Assembly: GCA_003864495.1 (NCBI GenBank)
Contig: ML133387.1
Coordinates: 1,398,228-1,462,227 of the forward strand
DNA length: 64,000 nt
Direction of reading: 5' to 3'
Origin: Nemopilema nomurai
Taxonomy: Eukaryota; Cnidaria; Scyphozoa; Rhizostomeae; Rhizostomatidae
The translations under genes and the position numbers were made by a program. Shown here piece by piece: positions 28,701 to 43,700 of this stretch (position 1 is the stretch's first letter; each line of letters opens with the position of its first letter). The notes under the pieces were generated by a model, which did no database searches, had not been told where the DNA came from, and saw only the letters and a list, made by a program, of their open reading frames with translations.

Positions 28701-31700
28701 TTTTTTCAAAAGTTTCTTGTGGCTAGTAATAAAAAATCCAATGAAAATTTAATTTCCAATGAAAGGGTAAGTGCCATTTCAACTTACTACAAAACAGACC
28801 GATTTGTTTACCCAAAACATTGAAAACCGCTTTCTCATGATCAACGAAATTTTGTTAGGAGTCATTCACGCTTAAGGCGCAAAATAAGCAACTATTCTGA
28901 TTTCCTTCTATTTAGAAATAGGCCTAAGAATTTTCCTTGAAGCAAGGGAAAGCACCAACAAATAAATATGACAAGATACCCCATACATACATAGATACCC
29001 CCCTTTTGTCCCAGGTGGGACTACTTTTTGTCCCTGGTGGGACTATTTTTCGACCTAGAGGGGACTACTTTTTGTCCCATTTAACTTTGAAACTGAAAGA
29101 ACAAGGTACCTGCACGCTTTCATTCGCTTCGATTTGTCGATTTTCGGCGTAGCAGTGATTGGCTTCTTGGGCAGATCAACTTTGTGCTGTTAAAGAAACG
29201 ATTACTAATTAGAGAAAAACACGCTACTGTCAAGCATAGAAACGAGGTCGCCTCAAGGTATCTTAGATTACCGACATTCTGGATAATGGGGATTCCCCGT
29301 CAACAGTCATTGCGATTCCAGCCGACTCTATCGAATGCACTACAAAATGGCCTACCTCTTTGCTTTTTATTTCTCCCTCTCGGTTTACAAATGTGTAGTT
29401 CATTATGTATAAAATTCCACAGCAGTCAGGTGTTAGGCACTTGCGATTCAAGAAATCCTGTGAAGAAAACATTGTCCTGATTAACAACAACGCATTGGTT
29501 CTCTTTCGTGTTGGCAAACGAGTGCCTCGCAGTACCATACAGAAATCCAATGCATAATATCGTATGCTCACTAGTATTTAACCACTTTCTAAAAATTGTT
29601 AACTATTCCTTATTCGCCTATATCATATCCGGTTAATCATGCTTGTTCATGGAACCATACAAACAAACAAACAAACAAACAAACAAACAAACAAACAAAA
29701 AAGTTAAAAATCATAAAAAACAGTCGTGATCATTCTATAATCAACTGCTTTGTTGAGAAGAATTTTTCAAGAAGATCATCAGCTTTACAAGCAATACTTT
29801 CTATTTAATATTCGAAACTCGAGGAAAAACAAAAATGAGATAGCATATAATATTTCGAAATACGTTTTAAGAAAGCTTTTTGTTAGAGTAAATCAACGGA
29901 GTTAAAACGCAGTTTAGCTCAGGGGAATGGGCCATCTAAAAATAGAAACACTTAGTCATCCAATCAAGTTTGAGAACAGCAGATGTTCATGTGATCACTT
30001 CAAATATCGCTGCGTGTGGTGTGATGCAAGACGATGCGGCCCCATGTGATCACCTTGATTAAACAATCAATCCGCACGCCTGAATTGTATTGAGTTGCAG
30101 TGTATCTTTAAATCGGGCCACTTATGTCCGTTGACTTACTTTAAGAGTTTACGTTGTGAGGTGGTTTCTATCTCTTACGTCAACCTGAGGTACCAGGTAC
30201 CTTTGATAGAAACATTTATCAACACGTTAACGACTACAGCACCGTATGCCAGTACTCAAGGTGATGACGTCAAATGTTATTGAAGAGAATTCCATGTGTC
30301 AACATCGCATGGTGAAAATTGCAAGCTAATGGTACCTTCAATGGGGACTGATCCTTGAAATTGAGTTTCTTCTTCACTTTTTGCCAGCAAACAGAATGGT
30401 ACTCTATTTTACATGCCTCGTTGCATTTTAATTGTATAAAGCCTTTAAAATCTATAAAGAAAAGGATAGATTTATCAAATGAAAAACAAACAAACGACAT
30501 TTCGTATGAAAACATCTGCAGTGACATCCATGAAATGATGGACAACAGTCAAGTAGAATTTCACATTAAGGGACAAATTGAAAAACTAGTGAGCAAACAA
30601 TGGGACAAAATTATTGGCAGTTTTGCTTTGACCAATCAAAACTCTCTCTATTCTCACATGACCAAAGGACTTGGATAAAAACGAAACTTTTTATTTACAA
30701 GTTAATCAAGTATTCAATCGATTTTGCATAGAAAACGAACCTAAATCGTCCTTAAAGATGTTCCTATTCAGGTCACAAGAGCTGAATCGACAAATAGCAT
30801 CAGGAAGCCTAACAGCTCCGACGGCTGAATCGAGTAGATGGTTGATGAGGTGCTGCAAAAGAAATTGAGTTCATTATCAAATCTCTTCCCTAATATCCCA
30901 AGTACCTAATCGTTTATTCCTGCTACTTTCAAAGCTGCTGCACAAAGCGTAATCATCTCCAAGTTCGAAACAAAGATTCTAGGCCAAGAGTAAGCTGTTT
31001 CGGAAGAATCACAAAATCAATAACAAATTGATTGCAGGTTGATTACAGGATGATTACAAGCTTATTAAATGCTCTGACCACTGGTTGATTACAGCTTGAT
31101 TACATGCTGATTGCGTTTAAGTACGGCTTGATTAACTGTCGATTAGTGGTTGATCACTTGCAGATTAACGATAACGCATCTACCAAGGAAGTACTGGTCA
31201 TAATACCTCGAGTTTTCCAGGCTTTGTCTCTTCGATCACAAAATCAGAGCCTGGCCAACGGCGCAAGACGACACCGGACTTGGTGATTATGTCTAAAGCC
31301 TGATGCAGTACCAGTTGCATCTCTGGGAATCTAAAAAGGGAAACAACAACAAACTACATCGCACAAACAGGAGGTAGGATTATCTCTTCTGCGAATAGCA
31401 ATGATAAAACAATGATTACTAGATTGTTTTCCCAATCAACCTCGCAATTATAGTAGGTACAATTTGACAGTCAACAAAGCAACAGACGTATTAATGAAAT
31501 GTAATTTTTCCGAACATTAAAAACAAGTGCAAGATAGATGATAGATGAGACTACGTATTCGACATCTAATCTCCTATTTATGTCCATCTTATTTACAATG
31601 CATAGAGTGGCGCTAATTTCTTGAATTTAAATCGACTTCTCGTTTTCACCAAAATGTGATTTCTCTTTTGCAAAAAACTGGCTTATCTGTGATTCTAATG

Positions 31701-34700
31701 AAAAACAATTGACGACCAAAGAATAAGATTACACTCACTTTGACTGTTTGTGAAAAATTTGTCCGCATCCATAATGCGCCAGTGGAAAATTAACATCACT
31801 AAAGTTTTCTATGATTAAATCAAACTGTTTCTTGGCAGCAACCATATCCTGTCAAGAACAAAAACCCAATGAAATTAAGAAGGGATTCACCATAACCACA
31901 GAAACACAATGGCATGATAGTTTAGAAATGAAAAAGACCCAATGGTACGATGGCTTGAGAATGACAGATTTACAATGACATTGTGTTATATAGGCCCAAG
32001 AAACGCGACGCCCTAATGGTTTGCAAATGATAGAAACGAAATTGAATTATGGTATATGGATGACAGAAACGCAATGGCACAATGCTCTATGAACCACAGA
32101 AACACGAAACCATAGTGATTTCAGAGTGACAAAAGTACAATGTCATAAATTCAAGACTTAGCTATTATTCAGTCATTATTTGTAAGTTGCTAGGACTGTT
32201 TTAACTGCTACCGCTAACGAACATTCTTTTGAAACACATAGACACGACCGTTGTGATTCAGGTGTCACGTGGTTGCAGCCCATTCTAGCACATCAGGTGG
32301 CACTTAAATAGTCGAAGGGCTCACCTCATCTGACCCACTCTCGAACGAACACATGCCATACGCATAGGTAAGGACTACCGCCTCGTCTTTTGGTAGTGAA
32401 AGCTAGAAAAGACGCAGCTGGCGTTAGGAGCATACAAGACAAAGAACATGGTTTATACAAGAAAAGAGAGGTAGCAATAGCATTCTTAAATTATCGTAAA
32501 CTTTGGTCTGGCGGAGCAAAGATGTAGCAAAGTAACACGTCATAAAACGTTAGAAGCGACACCAGAATGTGCATGAAACCATTCGCTGGTCTAACTAGGC
32601 AGCAAGCTATCAATCCTCTTAATGAGAACGAAGACATTAGCAGGGATAAGATCCATGCCAACAGACAGCCAATGAGATTTCATCACACGCTGTCCATAAC
32701 TGGAGAGCGGACAACACACGAAATGGCCTAATTTTAGGAGCACTTAAAATCGACAGGCCCATATTCAAATTCAAAAATAGCAAGCAAAGTTTAAAATATC
32801 ACTGGCACGCCACGAGGACGTTAATACTTATTTGCTACTTTAATTCCTCATTTGAAATAAATTTTGGCAACAAATATGAAAAATTCCAGGCGCAGCAACA
32901 ATACTCTTTCGAAAACATTAATCATATTCATGACCATTAACTTTATTCAAAAGTATCCTTTGGCTCGCAAAAAAAATCTTGTCAGGACATCATTTTGAGA
33001 CGAATGTTTACTGAATTCTACAGACAACATATCAAGAAAAGATACTGGAAAATCTTTAGCTTACATTTTTCTTGGACTTGGAGAGATTCAAAACTAAGTT
33101 AAAGTAAGTGCTGGCACAGTCATAGTTTTTCGCCATGAAGTATTTGGTGCCCTGGAGAAGGAGAGGCTACAATTCAAACAGAGTTTACAATCTAGAAAAT
33201 TTATGAAAATTTAAAATAGAGTTGAAAATTGAAAACTGCGCTGTTAATTTAATGCAAAACTAAAAAGGCCGAAAAATTGGGGAACAAGCATTAAAATTGA
33301 AAACAGAGTCAAACATTCACAACAAATCTGAAAATTCAAACAGAAACGTTTCGCAGTCTTGAATCGATAAAGACAGAGATAACAAATAAATCGGCAATAA
33401 TAGAAAATATCTGATAAAATATCTATGGAAAAATAAAAATATATGGAAATGGGAAACGGGATTTTCAGTTTCATACCTGATCGAAAATTGCATCAAAAAA
33501 TAAAATGCAAACCTTTTTCATTTCAACCTGAAGGTTAGGCATGCTGCTCTCCTTTATAGAATGCGTGGCCTGGAATGTAGAAAAAAGCAGTCATAAATGG
33601 GTGGCCGACTGGTACAATGGTCACGCACCAAAGACATTTAAAGTTGAGAAATGGTGCGATTAATTTAAAGCAGCTATAGCTTTGACAATCTTCCCATTAC
33701 AATGCAGTTTCCATGACAGGCGACAAGTTGCTGTGACGCCGTCTAGCTAGAAATGGAGTTGGACTTTAATCAAGTCTTCAAGAGTTGACATACGCCTGAG
33801 TAGCTTCAGGCCATCTTTCAAACTTCTAGAAGTCTTAGAAGTGAACCAAACTTCGTATTGAAACTAGTTTGTGTGTACTCTCGACTTCACCTTTGATCTA
33901 ACTCTGGTTCCGGGTACAGCTGGCAGCCGCTTTGTCAATTTTCTTGCCTAAAAACCAAATCATCCGGGAATTAATACAAACTTTCGCAGAGGATTTTTAC
34001 AAAATCAAACATACAAGCATGGATGATTGCTTCACGTTAGCCAAGAATTTTAATATCGTACATCCTTGGTGTGCTTAAAAAATCCTTTTAAAATTATGGA
34101 TAAGAATTCAACGGACAGTAAGATGCAGCAAACAAAGATCATTGCTTTCGATTCAAAAGTTGAAAATAATATGTTTATATAAATCAGCCCTTGATCGTCG
34201 CAACAGAATCGCTAAATCATATAAAGGCCATGAGTCAATATTAGAAAGCCATGAGTAGAAAGTCCGTTACCTAGAAATTGTCAATTCTGTATACAAAATA
34301 TATTACCTTCTTCGGTCCGTCTGAGTTTCCCTCTACCGAGCTGGAGATTAAAAAAATTATTTGAACCATCAGCATCGCAACTTCCAAACCACGCCAAAGG
34401 TCTGTACTGATACCAGCTATACGTCTACCAACGCCCAAAAAACCCGCAGTGCCTACTAACACACGAAGTCGTGTTAAACAGAACTGACAGACGCATCAAG
34501 GTACTAGCATAATCTGATTCCAAGGCTAAACTCACTGGCACTCCACTTTACAGGGCTATAATATTCGAACAAAACGGTTGATAAATACTTCATTGCTATT
34601 CTCGAGTTAGAACACACAATAGAATCTTTGCTGTCCCAAAAGATTATTCACATCTTATAGCAACTAGAGTTTTTACAACCCTTAATTTTCTATTAGCCCT

Positions 34701-37700
34701 GGTTTGAATATATGAAAAAGAAAAAGGTTTCAAATTGACTCTACCTGAATCTGACGGATCTCCAACCACCACGCAATTAATCGTAAAGCAGTGAGGGTTG
34801 ATAACATAAACAAACAACATTGGATACTTACCCATATGATTGGTCTGAAAATGAAAAGGAGAGAGAAATCATCTAGGGAATAGTGATTTGACAAAGATAC
34901 CTCACGGACGTAAAACAATTATCAATTAAGTGTCAATCCATTGTCCGCTAAACAATTGACGGCAAATCACAAAGAAATACAATCCATTGGCTAAAACAAT
35001 AGCTATTGTAAAGAGACAACAGAAATCAAGACTGGAAAACGCGGGAAATACAACTCTATTGTATCAAACTGTAATGTAGTTCGTCTGCGACTTTTCGTTT
35101 CAATGTCTCAAGACATAGGCGACATCAATAACATATCCCTTTGAACATAGGAAGTCTCATGGCGCTGATTACTCATTCCAAAAAGGAAATGGGCTCTTTG
35201 TCACAAATTTCTTAGTGTTACCGTGTATAACATTCCTTCAAAAACAAACAGAAAACTTTGTGACAAGCAAGTGGTCTTTAGTTTCTTAATGAAAATAGAG
35301 CTTGGTTGCAAAAAGTTTGTTTTTAAACTTTTCGGCAATTGGTTGGAAATTCGTTTTCAATCATATTCAACCAGAGTCCAGAAAAATATTATTACTTCCT
35401 GCGGCTGCAATCCTTATTAATCATTACCAACTCAAAATAATTTTTTGCAATCACTTTCATAGTTTATAACAAAAGTTACTCATGGACTTCCCTAAGACAT
35501 AACATAAACAGGCAAAACCCTCCCCCCCTCGGCTCCCAGCCCTGGAACCGTCAACTTTTCTGGACTCTCGTATGACGAAGAACAGGTAAGATGATGGAAG
35601 TTACGGGATATGCAGTAAAAAATACCGTCGCACTGGTCATCGGAATCAGAGCCTAATATTGAGGCCTACGACGAAAAATAAACCGAGATTATGGTTGGCT
35701 GATAAAAGTATACAGATGGGGAGAGGAGCAGCTCAAAATCAGAACATTACTCTCTCGTGTCTCATACTTGTAGTGACATGTCTCACACTCTTTCAAGTGG
35801 AATATGTCTCTTATTTATATAAATATAAAATCATGAATATAAATTATGTGAACAAGATATAAAACCTCGCCATTTCGCGAGAAGCAGCGGGAAAATGGTG
35901 CTAGCATACTGAAGTACTTCTTCCCCCGAAATAAAATAATCTTAAGTTAATCTGCTTGAAGCAGGCCTTTACTTTAAGGTAAGCCGATGGTAAAAGAATC
36001 ATACTTAATACTGCTTCTTAAAGGCAAAGTTGAAAGTTTCTTGCTTTAACAAAGATATCAAAACTTTTTTCAATGATGTATGATAACTACGTAAAACATA
36101 ACCTTGAAAATTAGAGACAGCGTCCACTGATGTATCCGTATAAAAATTGTGAATGCCTACAATTCTACAAACCTGTTTAGCTGAGCACAAGAAACCGTTC
36201 TTTCCTCCCGCTTGCACAAATTAACACGCAAACACGATGAAAAATCTAACAATCATTCGAACGATCAAAGGAAGCCATGACACGCGAAATCGAAGTGTGG
36301 GGATTAAACGATTCTCAAGCCTCAAATCTGGATCGAGCACAGGAGAAGGATGACCTAATATGTCGCGATAAACAAAAGGCCGCAAAATCAAGCGAAACAC
36401 AAATCTAGTAGGTTCTGGTTCGCGATGGTAGAGGGCGACGAACGAAGAAAGAAATGGATCAAAGTGCGAAAGCAAGGCGTTATTAAATTTTTAACGAAAG
36501 TGGTTTTACGAAAAAACATGCGTCCTTCTAGGATCTCATGGCTGACCAGATGTTTTCTATGACGTCAATGTGCAGGCACTAAGATAGTGTATGTTAGTGT
36601 ATTGACAGTTAAAAGGCGCTCATTAACAGTCAAGAGGCGTGTATGACGAACATAGATGCGAACAGAGATGCGTGCATGATTTCAAAGTTGGGGGGTGATT
36701 GGCAAAAATGATGCATATGGCAAATAAAGACGGGTAAATTGAAATCGCTTCGACAATTCAAGTTTACGTCACTGGCCTCTCTTCAACATCGCTACAATAG
36801 GGTGTCCAAATAGACGAACAGGGCAGCAAAAAAGTTAACCGTGAAAAAAAGTTTCTTGTTTTGGCCCATACAGTTTAAAAGATTCGGAACAAAACATATA
36901 TCTTAGTCACCATTTCCTGCCGTGTAGCGCCAATACCACGAGAGCAGAGCATCGAAAGTTGGCGTGGATCGTCAAAATTCGCAGGCCCACATGGCCTAAA
37001 GACATACACTGCCGAGCAATGAGAAACGTAAACAGACCGGGTGGTATGCATGGCTCCGAATGCCACAAAAAAAAACTCACCACGTGTTCATCGAATGGAG
37101 TCTACAGAAGAAGCTAGGTGAACGTACCTCGGAGCTGTAATCCGCTTCCCCGACGTCGTCGTAGTCACTGGAATCAGAATCTTGGTCATCAAAGCACGAT
37201 GTGTCTGAGCTTTGGTCTCCTCCTGAAGGGGTTACCAATTCGGGTGGCTCATCGCTCCTGGTAAAGAAAGTGTGGCCAATATCATGACAAAAGCTTAGCG
37301 CCAACAGGGGATATCGGCCAATCGACTATTGTTTCTGAAATCGATTGAAAGCGGACAAACAAGAAAGGGTAATTAACGACCATTCGCAAGGCCTCGGAAG
37401 TGGGTCGAAAAAACGCATTTTGCAGAAGACTTCCTGTGCATTTGAGTGACAGTTATTGTTGGTGAAACATCTCCACAGCAAGCGTTGACGTTAATGGGTT
37501 CATTCCGGAAAGGAACGAAAATAAATGGGTCAACATTGATGAACCCTTTCGGGGTGTATCGGAAAACTGTTGGGTGTTCAAAAGTGTGTTGAAATTCGTG
37601 TGTTGGAAAGAGAACAAGACAGAGGCAAATGTTGGTGCGCAGTACAAGGAAGAGAGAGGGGCATTCATTTGATGGGCATGGAGTGCAAGCGAGGGGCAAA

Positions 37701-40700
37701 TCACTCCAAAAAAATATTTTAACTTTTTGTGAAAATCCTATTGTTTTATCAAAAAATCTCTGCAAATCCTATTGTTTTCGTGGAAATCTCGTAACGCTAT
37801 TAGCAAGAGTGAATTGCCTCTCGGGGTGCAGGGCCCTCACTTTTTGTAGAGAAAACTATTTCCAAGGCCATGTAGAAAGAAACTTCTAATATTCACACAC
37901 CACGTTCTATTACAAATCGCCTGCCCTGGGATGGAAGATAAGAAAACAAGATCTAAGCATGCACATGCAGGCACAATAACAATGAGGGGACTGGGGGCAT
38001 AACACGCCAAACCAATTGGGGCTTTTATCCGCCCAAAGATATGGGGATCATACCAGCTTTTGTTCAAAACCTTGAAAGAAATTAAAAAGTTGATGCAAGA
38101 AAACCAGTTGAAGCTGATTTATGTGTTGCAAAATAGTCGCGTCAATACTGTGGTTGGTGCACACTTTTTTATAAGAATCTGAATTTTTCCGAGCCTCGAC
38201 ATTTTCTTAAATTTAAAGATTATTCTTGAATTATTCTCGCCCAACACAAGGTGTAAATTTTCCTTAAGATCATAGAAAAATATTAAATCCTTTTTGATGT
38301 GCTGCTTCATCACAAATTTCAACCAGAACATCTGCTTTGTGGAGAAAACTCAGATTAATGAGAAATTTTAGTCGTGATGAAGGTTGAGCCAGGCAATATT
38401 CATACATTATTCTTAAATTTTAACAACTATGAGCCTCAATATTTTCATATACATTACTCTTATACAAATAAGTGTGTATTACACCAATCTTTCTCTTTTG
38501 CTGCGAGAAAGACACAAGTCGAGCTTGTCTTTTATATGGTTCTTATAAAAGCAAATTATTAATTTCTTAATGCTACATAAATTATTCGTAAACCATGCTT
38601 GCTTTTAAAATAAAATTATTATAGTGAATAATAAAAAAATTTTAAAAAATAGGTTGTAACGTTGTTCTAGTTGAAAAGTTTTCAGCAAGTGTCAATTCTT
38701 GTACAAACTGCCAGATCGTAGTAGCTTTTTCTACTTAAAGACTTAAAGCTTATTTTCTACTATATTTTTTCAATGCTGGCTTCATGCTTGTGTAGGGGAC
38801 TAGAGAACACTTTTACTTTGCCCGTTTGCCGTTACGAAAAACCAAAGCGAAAATACTTTATTTCCGACTGTTGATACGTACTTGAGAATTAAGTCTAATC
38901 TCCTTGCGACTTGGCTTGTATCTAGAGAAATAAGTTGAAAAAAGTAAACAAGATGCAACTGACGTTCCAATCAAGTGTTAGACTTTTTTTCTGAAACATT
39001 CGAAAAGTGTTTCTGATGTCAAAGCCAAGATATAGGGACATACTGTTGTTAAAACGGGATAAAATCTGTTATTGCAGATAGAGACTGTGTCCGAATCCAA
39101 GCATCAAGTTACTGATGGAAGAGAAAAATTAGAGAATTCAATTTGCTTCACTAGTGAGGTTTAAAGAAATCAGAAAACGGAAATAACAAATTAATAGACT
39201 AACAATTATTTATAAAGGAGATGTGTGGCGTGCTTATGACCGTTTCCAACCTGATTTTGTGTAAGGTCGGACAACAGACGAACACTAAAAGTGATTTGTA
39301 TTTACAGTGGTCTGAACAAGTCCATTGTCCTTTTAAATTACAGTGTGCGGATTACTTTCGTTCAGAAAAAATAGCTTAGTCTACCTCCAAAAGGGCAGGA
39401 CTGCAGGAAAAACCCACGGGACCCAGGGCACTTTCAGATACCTTCCAAAGTCTGTTTCTGCAGTTTACAAGATACAATATTTAAACTCACACTGGCGCTC
39501 TTTATTAAACAATTTGATTGGTACATGAGGTAGTGTACGAAGTTGGTTTCGTAATCAGAAGGGTTTAGGCAAATGTTGTTAGCTTCAGGGATTGTTGTTT
39601 TTGAGGTATTTTGTTGTGAGAAGTAGAGAACGGTTATACAGTATGGCAAAGTTTGTGTGGGATTTCCCAAAAAAGGCTTGAACATTCCTCCACGGGCCAC
39701 ATAAATGACGGGTCAAAAACTTGGGAGAAGATTCTGTGAAATCAAGCTGTTAAAAGAAATTTGGAAGAAAATAAGCCTTGATAGTTAACGCTGATTACCG
39801 AGTTTCTGTCTGATTCTCTTCTGCAATTTTTCAAGATCAGTGGAAGAAGGGCATGCTTTCAAGGCCCTTTTTGCTGCCCTTGCAGCATCGTCCTGCTTTC
39901 CCAGTAATTCTAGAGAGCGGCAAAATCTGTATTGACCCTGCAACAACATGTTAAAAAGCTGTGAGAAATCACTAAGAGACTTTATCCATCCCACCCCCAA
40001 GTTGCCAGAGTAATAAAAGAAAGGTGGAATTTTATACTGGGGACAGAGTTCTGCCTTGTTCTGGGGGGTCATATGGGAAATAATATTGATAAAAATGTAG
40101 GCAGTTTACTGGCAGATAGACGTAAGAAATTCTTACTATGCAAGCAGAATAAAGTTGACACCCACCTTTTCCGATGATGGGTTCAATGCTATTGCTCTTC
40201 TTGCGTCTGCTAACGAATGTCTGTTGGAAAAACAACAACGCATAAGTGGCACTTTTGTAATAGTTCTCTCTGCTCTGAAAAATGTTACTTACCCCTAATG
40301 GATGTAACATTTCTCTAATTGATAAGGTAGCACATCCCTTGTCCATAAGTCCACAAGCGAAATGGAAGAAAATGTTCAATACAAATACAATTGCGCCGTT
40401 TTCACAAGGTTTATGCAGAAATAAACGAGTGAAAAGCTTTGGCTTACCTGTATCTGCCTAAACTAAGAAAGCACTGGGCACGATTCGAATATATTATGTG
40501 ACAGTAGGGCCTAAAAGTGAATCAAGTTTGCCGTAAATGTAATTGGTGATTGCTATTTCAAAAATTTCAAGTACTTTAGGTATAGTTCGAAGCTATAACC
40601 TCTGCCAAAAGTCTTAGAACACTTTATTTTACGCATTACACAAGTTGTAAAATCCGCTCGAACAATGTTGTGTAGCGCGAAAGTGGATAACGCTACAAAC

Positions 40701-43700
40701 ACAAGTGATGGATTCACATATAGCTATGGCTTTCCCCTAACGACCCAACATCATTTGATGGAGCAAGTGGGTGGCAACCTCCAAGGAAATAGAACGGTGA
40801 TTGAAAAATCACTAAATGTTTAAAGTGTTCTGACTACTTTTGGCAAAGATATAGTTCATATTCTGATTGAGAAATCACAAGACTTAGTAACCAACGTAAC
40901 AATAAAAAGAAACAAGAAAAGTGGGGCTTGAAGACATAAGCAACGAAAACACTGAAATAAGGACATGTTATTTGTTGTAAAAGGCATGCAAAGGAAGGGA
41001 ACTTAGGATGGGGTGAGAAACATTGGTGAACTGCAATTTTACTGATAACGAAGTCTAGAGTTCTGGATATCATGGAGCCAGCACAAATGATGACAGAATC
41101 AACGAAGATTTAGACCAAGACTCACTTGAGTTCGAGTATGCTGTCGTATAGGGTGATCGCCTTCTCATACATCCTATCGGCGAAAAGACGATTTGCCCTC
41201 TCTTTATCCAGCAACGCCTAGGAAAATAGAGACAATGTATCACAAAACGTCTCTAAAAGTCCGTTCATATATAGAATTTTTTCTATGCTCTCTCACTTGC
41301 ATTTGTACTGTGTATCTGACGAACAAAAAGATTTAATGGCGCAAGGAATGAAGAAACTTTTAAAAATGGAAGAGTTAATTGTCAAATAAACAAAAAGCTG
41401 GCTTTACCTTCCCATCCGTAATAACCGTCTTTTGATGATACACTTCCAATGGAAACTCCCCATGTTTCAGTGACTCAATGTAAATGAAAACTAAAAGAGG
41501 ATGATAGTTTTGGTAGAAAATATGGATATGTATACAAGCTTAATTTTTCACATTCATGAAGTCTCTCCCAAAACGGCCGAAACTTTCCCCACACCAATCC
41601 TGTATTAATCCCAAGTCAAACAGCCTTTAAAACAATTTCTTCTCAATGTCTAATACCATGACCAACTGAATAACTTGAAAACTAGTTTAATGATTCAAAT
41701 GGTTCAAACGAAATATGAACCACGATCATCAACTTGTGATTCGATGATGGTTCGAAAATTATCATGATTCATCAAAACTTTCGCCACTTGATGTCTTCCA
41801 TCATGGTAATTCGAGAACAAAATGCGTTGTGCTTGAAATGGAAAATAAATTACCTTTCCAAGTGCAATCGTAAGTAGAATATTAAAAAATAATATTTCTA
41901 AACTAGTAATAGAAATAGTAATACTAAACAGTAAAAGAATCTGACCTTTCATGGAAGAAATGAGTAAGGTGGTATCCCGGAATTGCTTGTCAAATACTCT
42001 GGAATCGGTCATAGCGGATCTGCTAAGATAAGGTTAACCAAAATTCAAGAAAGAATTGAACATCACCTTTAAAATGCAAACCGACTACGTTCCAAGTCTG
42101 CTAAGGGGATTCCCTCCTTTGCATCAACAGAGAGAGATCTCTAGACATGACGCAAGACACACGAAGATTGGGTAACTTCGTAACTTCAGAGACACGGAGA
42201 TAGCTAGTGACTAATTATTCATTATGTATTATTTCACGCAAAAATCACTGTTTCACTATTACCCTGTAATTAGTGGTACTGGATCTGCTAAGAGACAATT
42301 AAGCCAAAACCAGCAAACAGGACTGACTTAATATGTCAATTTTAATCGGATACTTGCAGGTTCACGAACTTGAAATAACTTTATATTCACTTATAAAGGA
42401 TTTAATAAGCCTGTAGGGAGCTGAGTTTCAAATTTGGCATAGTATATTTCTCAGAATCGATTAATCTTACTACCTGAAATGTTTGAACCAGTCCTGTTGT
42501 CCAATTCCTTTGAGGGTCGTAGTTGCAGATGGGACATCCTGGAACAAATTACAAAGTACCATTATAATCATCATAATTACTACCTTGCACAGTATTTACA
42601 CGATTCCTTGCGTGAAAACCGGGACATAATCTTTCTTCGCAGTGAAACATTTTCCTAAAATATTCTACTTCCTTTGAAATAAAACATTCCCTTTCTTTCT
42701 ATTACTAGAAATGGCTACGAATTCGTTGTACCCCTCATTCTCCCGACAACTTCCCAAAACTTCCCTGCTTGCATGCTATGCATAAATTTAGCTTATAATG
42801 AAACCTTTTGAAAACAAAGCTTCGTTTTTTAGCCCAACGGTCTTGTCGTGCAAAATTATTTCAAAAAATTTAATCTGATGGTAATTACTCCGCCAATTCA
42901 CGGTTTATCTGCGGTTTCTCAACAGATCTGCAGCCAACATTACAAAGTTGTCATTACAAGAAACTTCTTCGCGTGATCAGTAATACCCTTTAACCAGAGG
43001 TAAAGCGACAATTCAGTCACCAACATACAAGAGCATCGTCCAAACATTGACTTACTTGTGTGCCCTTATACTCCTTTCTAATTCCTTCCATAGATTGTAT
43101 CATTCCGTCCAGATATTTCTTCCCTTCAAACTTAGACTAGGAAAAATAACTTTTATTGTACATTAAAGTACATTTGCATGGAAATCTGAAGAAAAACCTT
43201 CATTGATGATGAAATGGGCAATAAAACTGATTCGGGATAGAACACTGTAATCTACATATCTAGGGGAATCCTGATATCTAGGGGAATCCTTCCTTCACAA
43301 CCAGCAGTGAAAGATTCTCATTTATGGTGCAAGCTACAGAAAAGAACCACAAAGAAAGGGAAAATGGTAGCTTCAAGAACACAGAGGCAACTGCTCACTG
43401 CTATTATTTATGGGTACAATACACATATCATAGAATAACAGAAAATAAAGAGTAAGATGCAACAGACATAATAAAATGAGAGCATTCAATAGAAATGAGA
43501 TTTTCTGAACAGAACATTCTCTTAGCATCACCTTCTAGTCATATCTAGATGTTCAATGTTTTTTGACAAATCAAACTCAAAGTCTATCAAGGAGCACAGC
43601 TTTCCCATTTGAAAATAGAGTAAGGCTGTAACTTCACAAAAGAAAAGAAAACAGAGCAACAAGCATTGAATAAAAGAAACAAAAATGTTTTACTAGATTT

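Noticed and set aside
34644..34918. Minus-strand exon with a Tudor-like look (MLFVYVINPHCFTINCVVVG)
   Set aside because: Acceptor and donor exist, but its phase (0 to 1) does not fit either TTC3 neighbour, and the other frames either carry stops or do not fit. TTC3 is not known to have a Tudor domain.
38052..38070. 17-nt exon after a strong pyrimidine tract (FEQKL)
   Set aside because: Good splice signals, but the length shifts the phase away from what the 38882 and 37257 junctions need; the direct join is already in phase.
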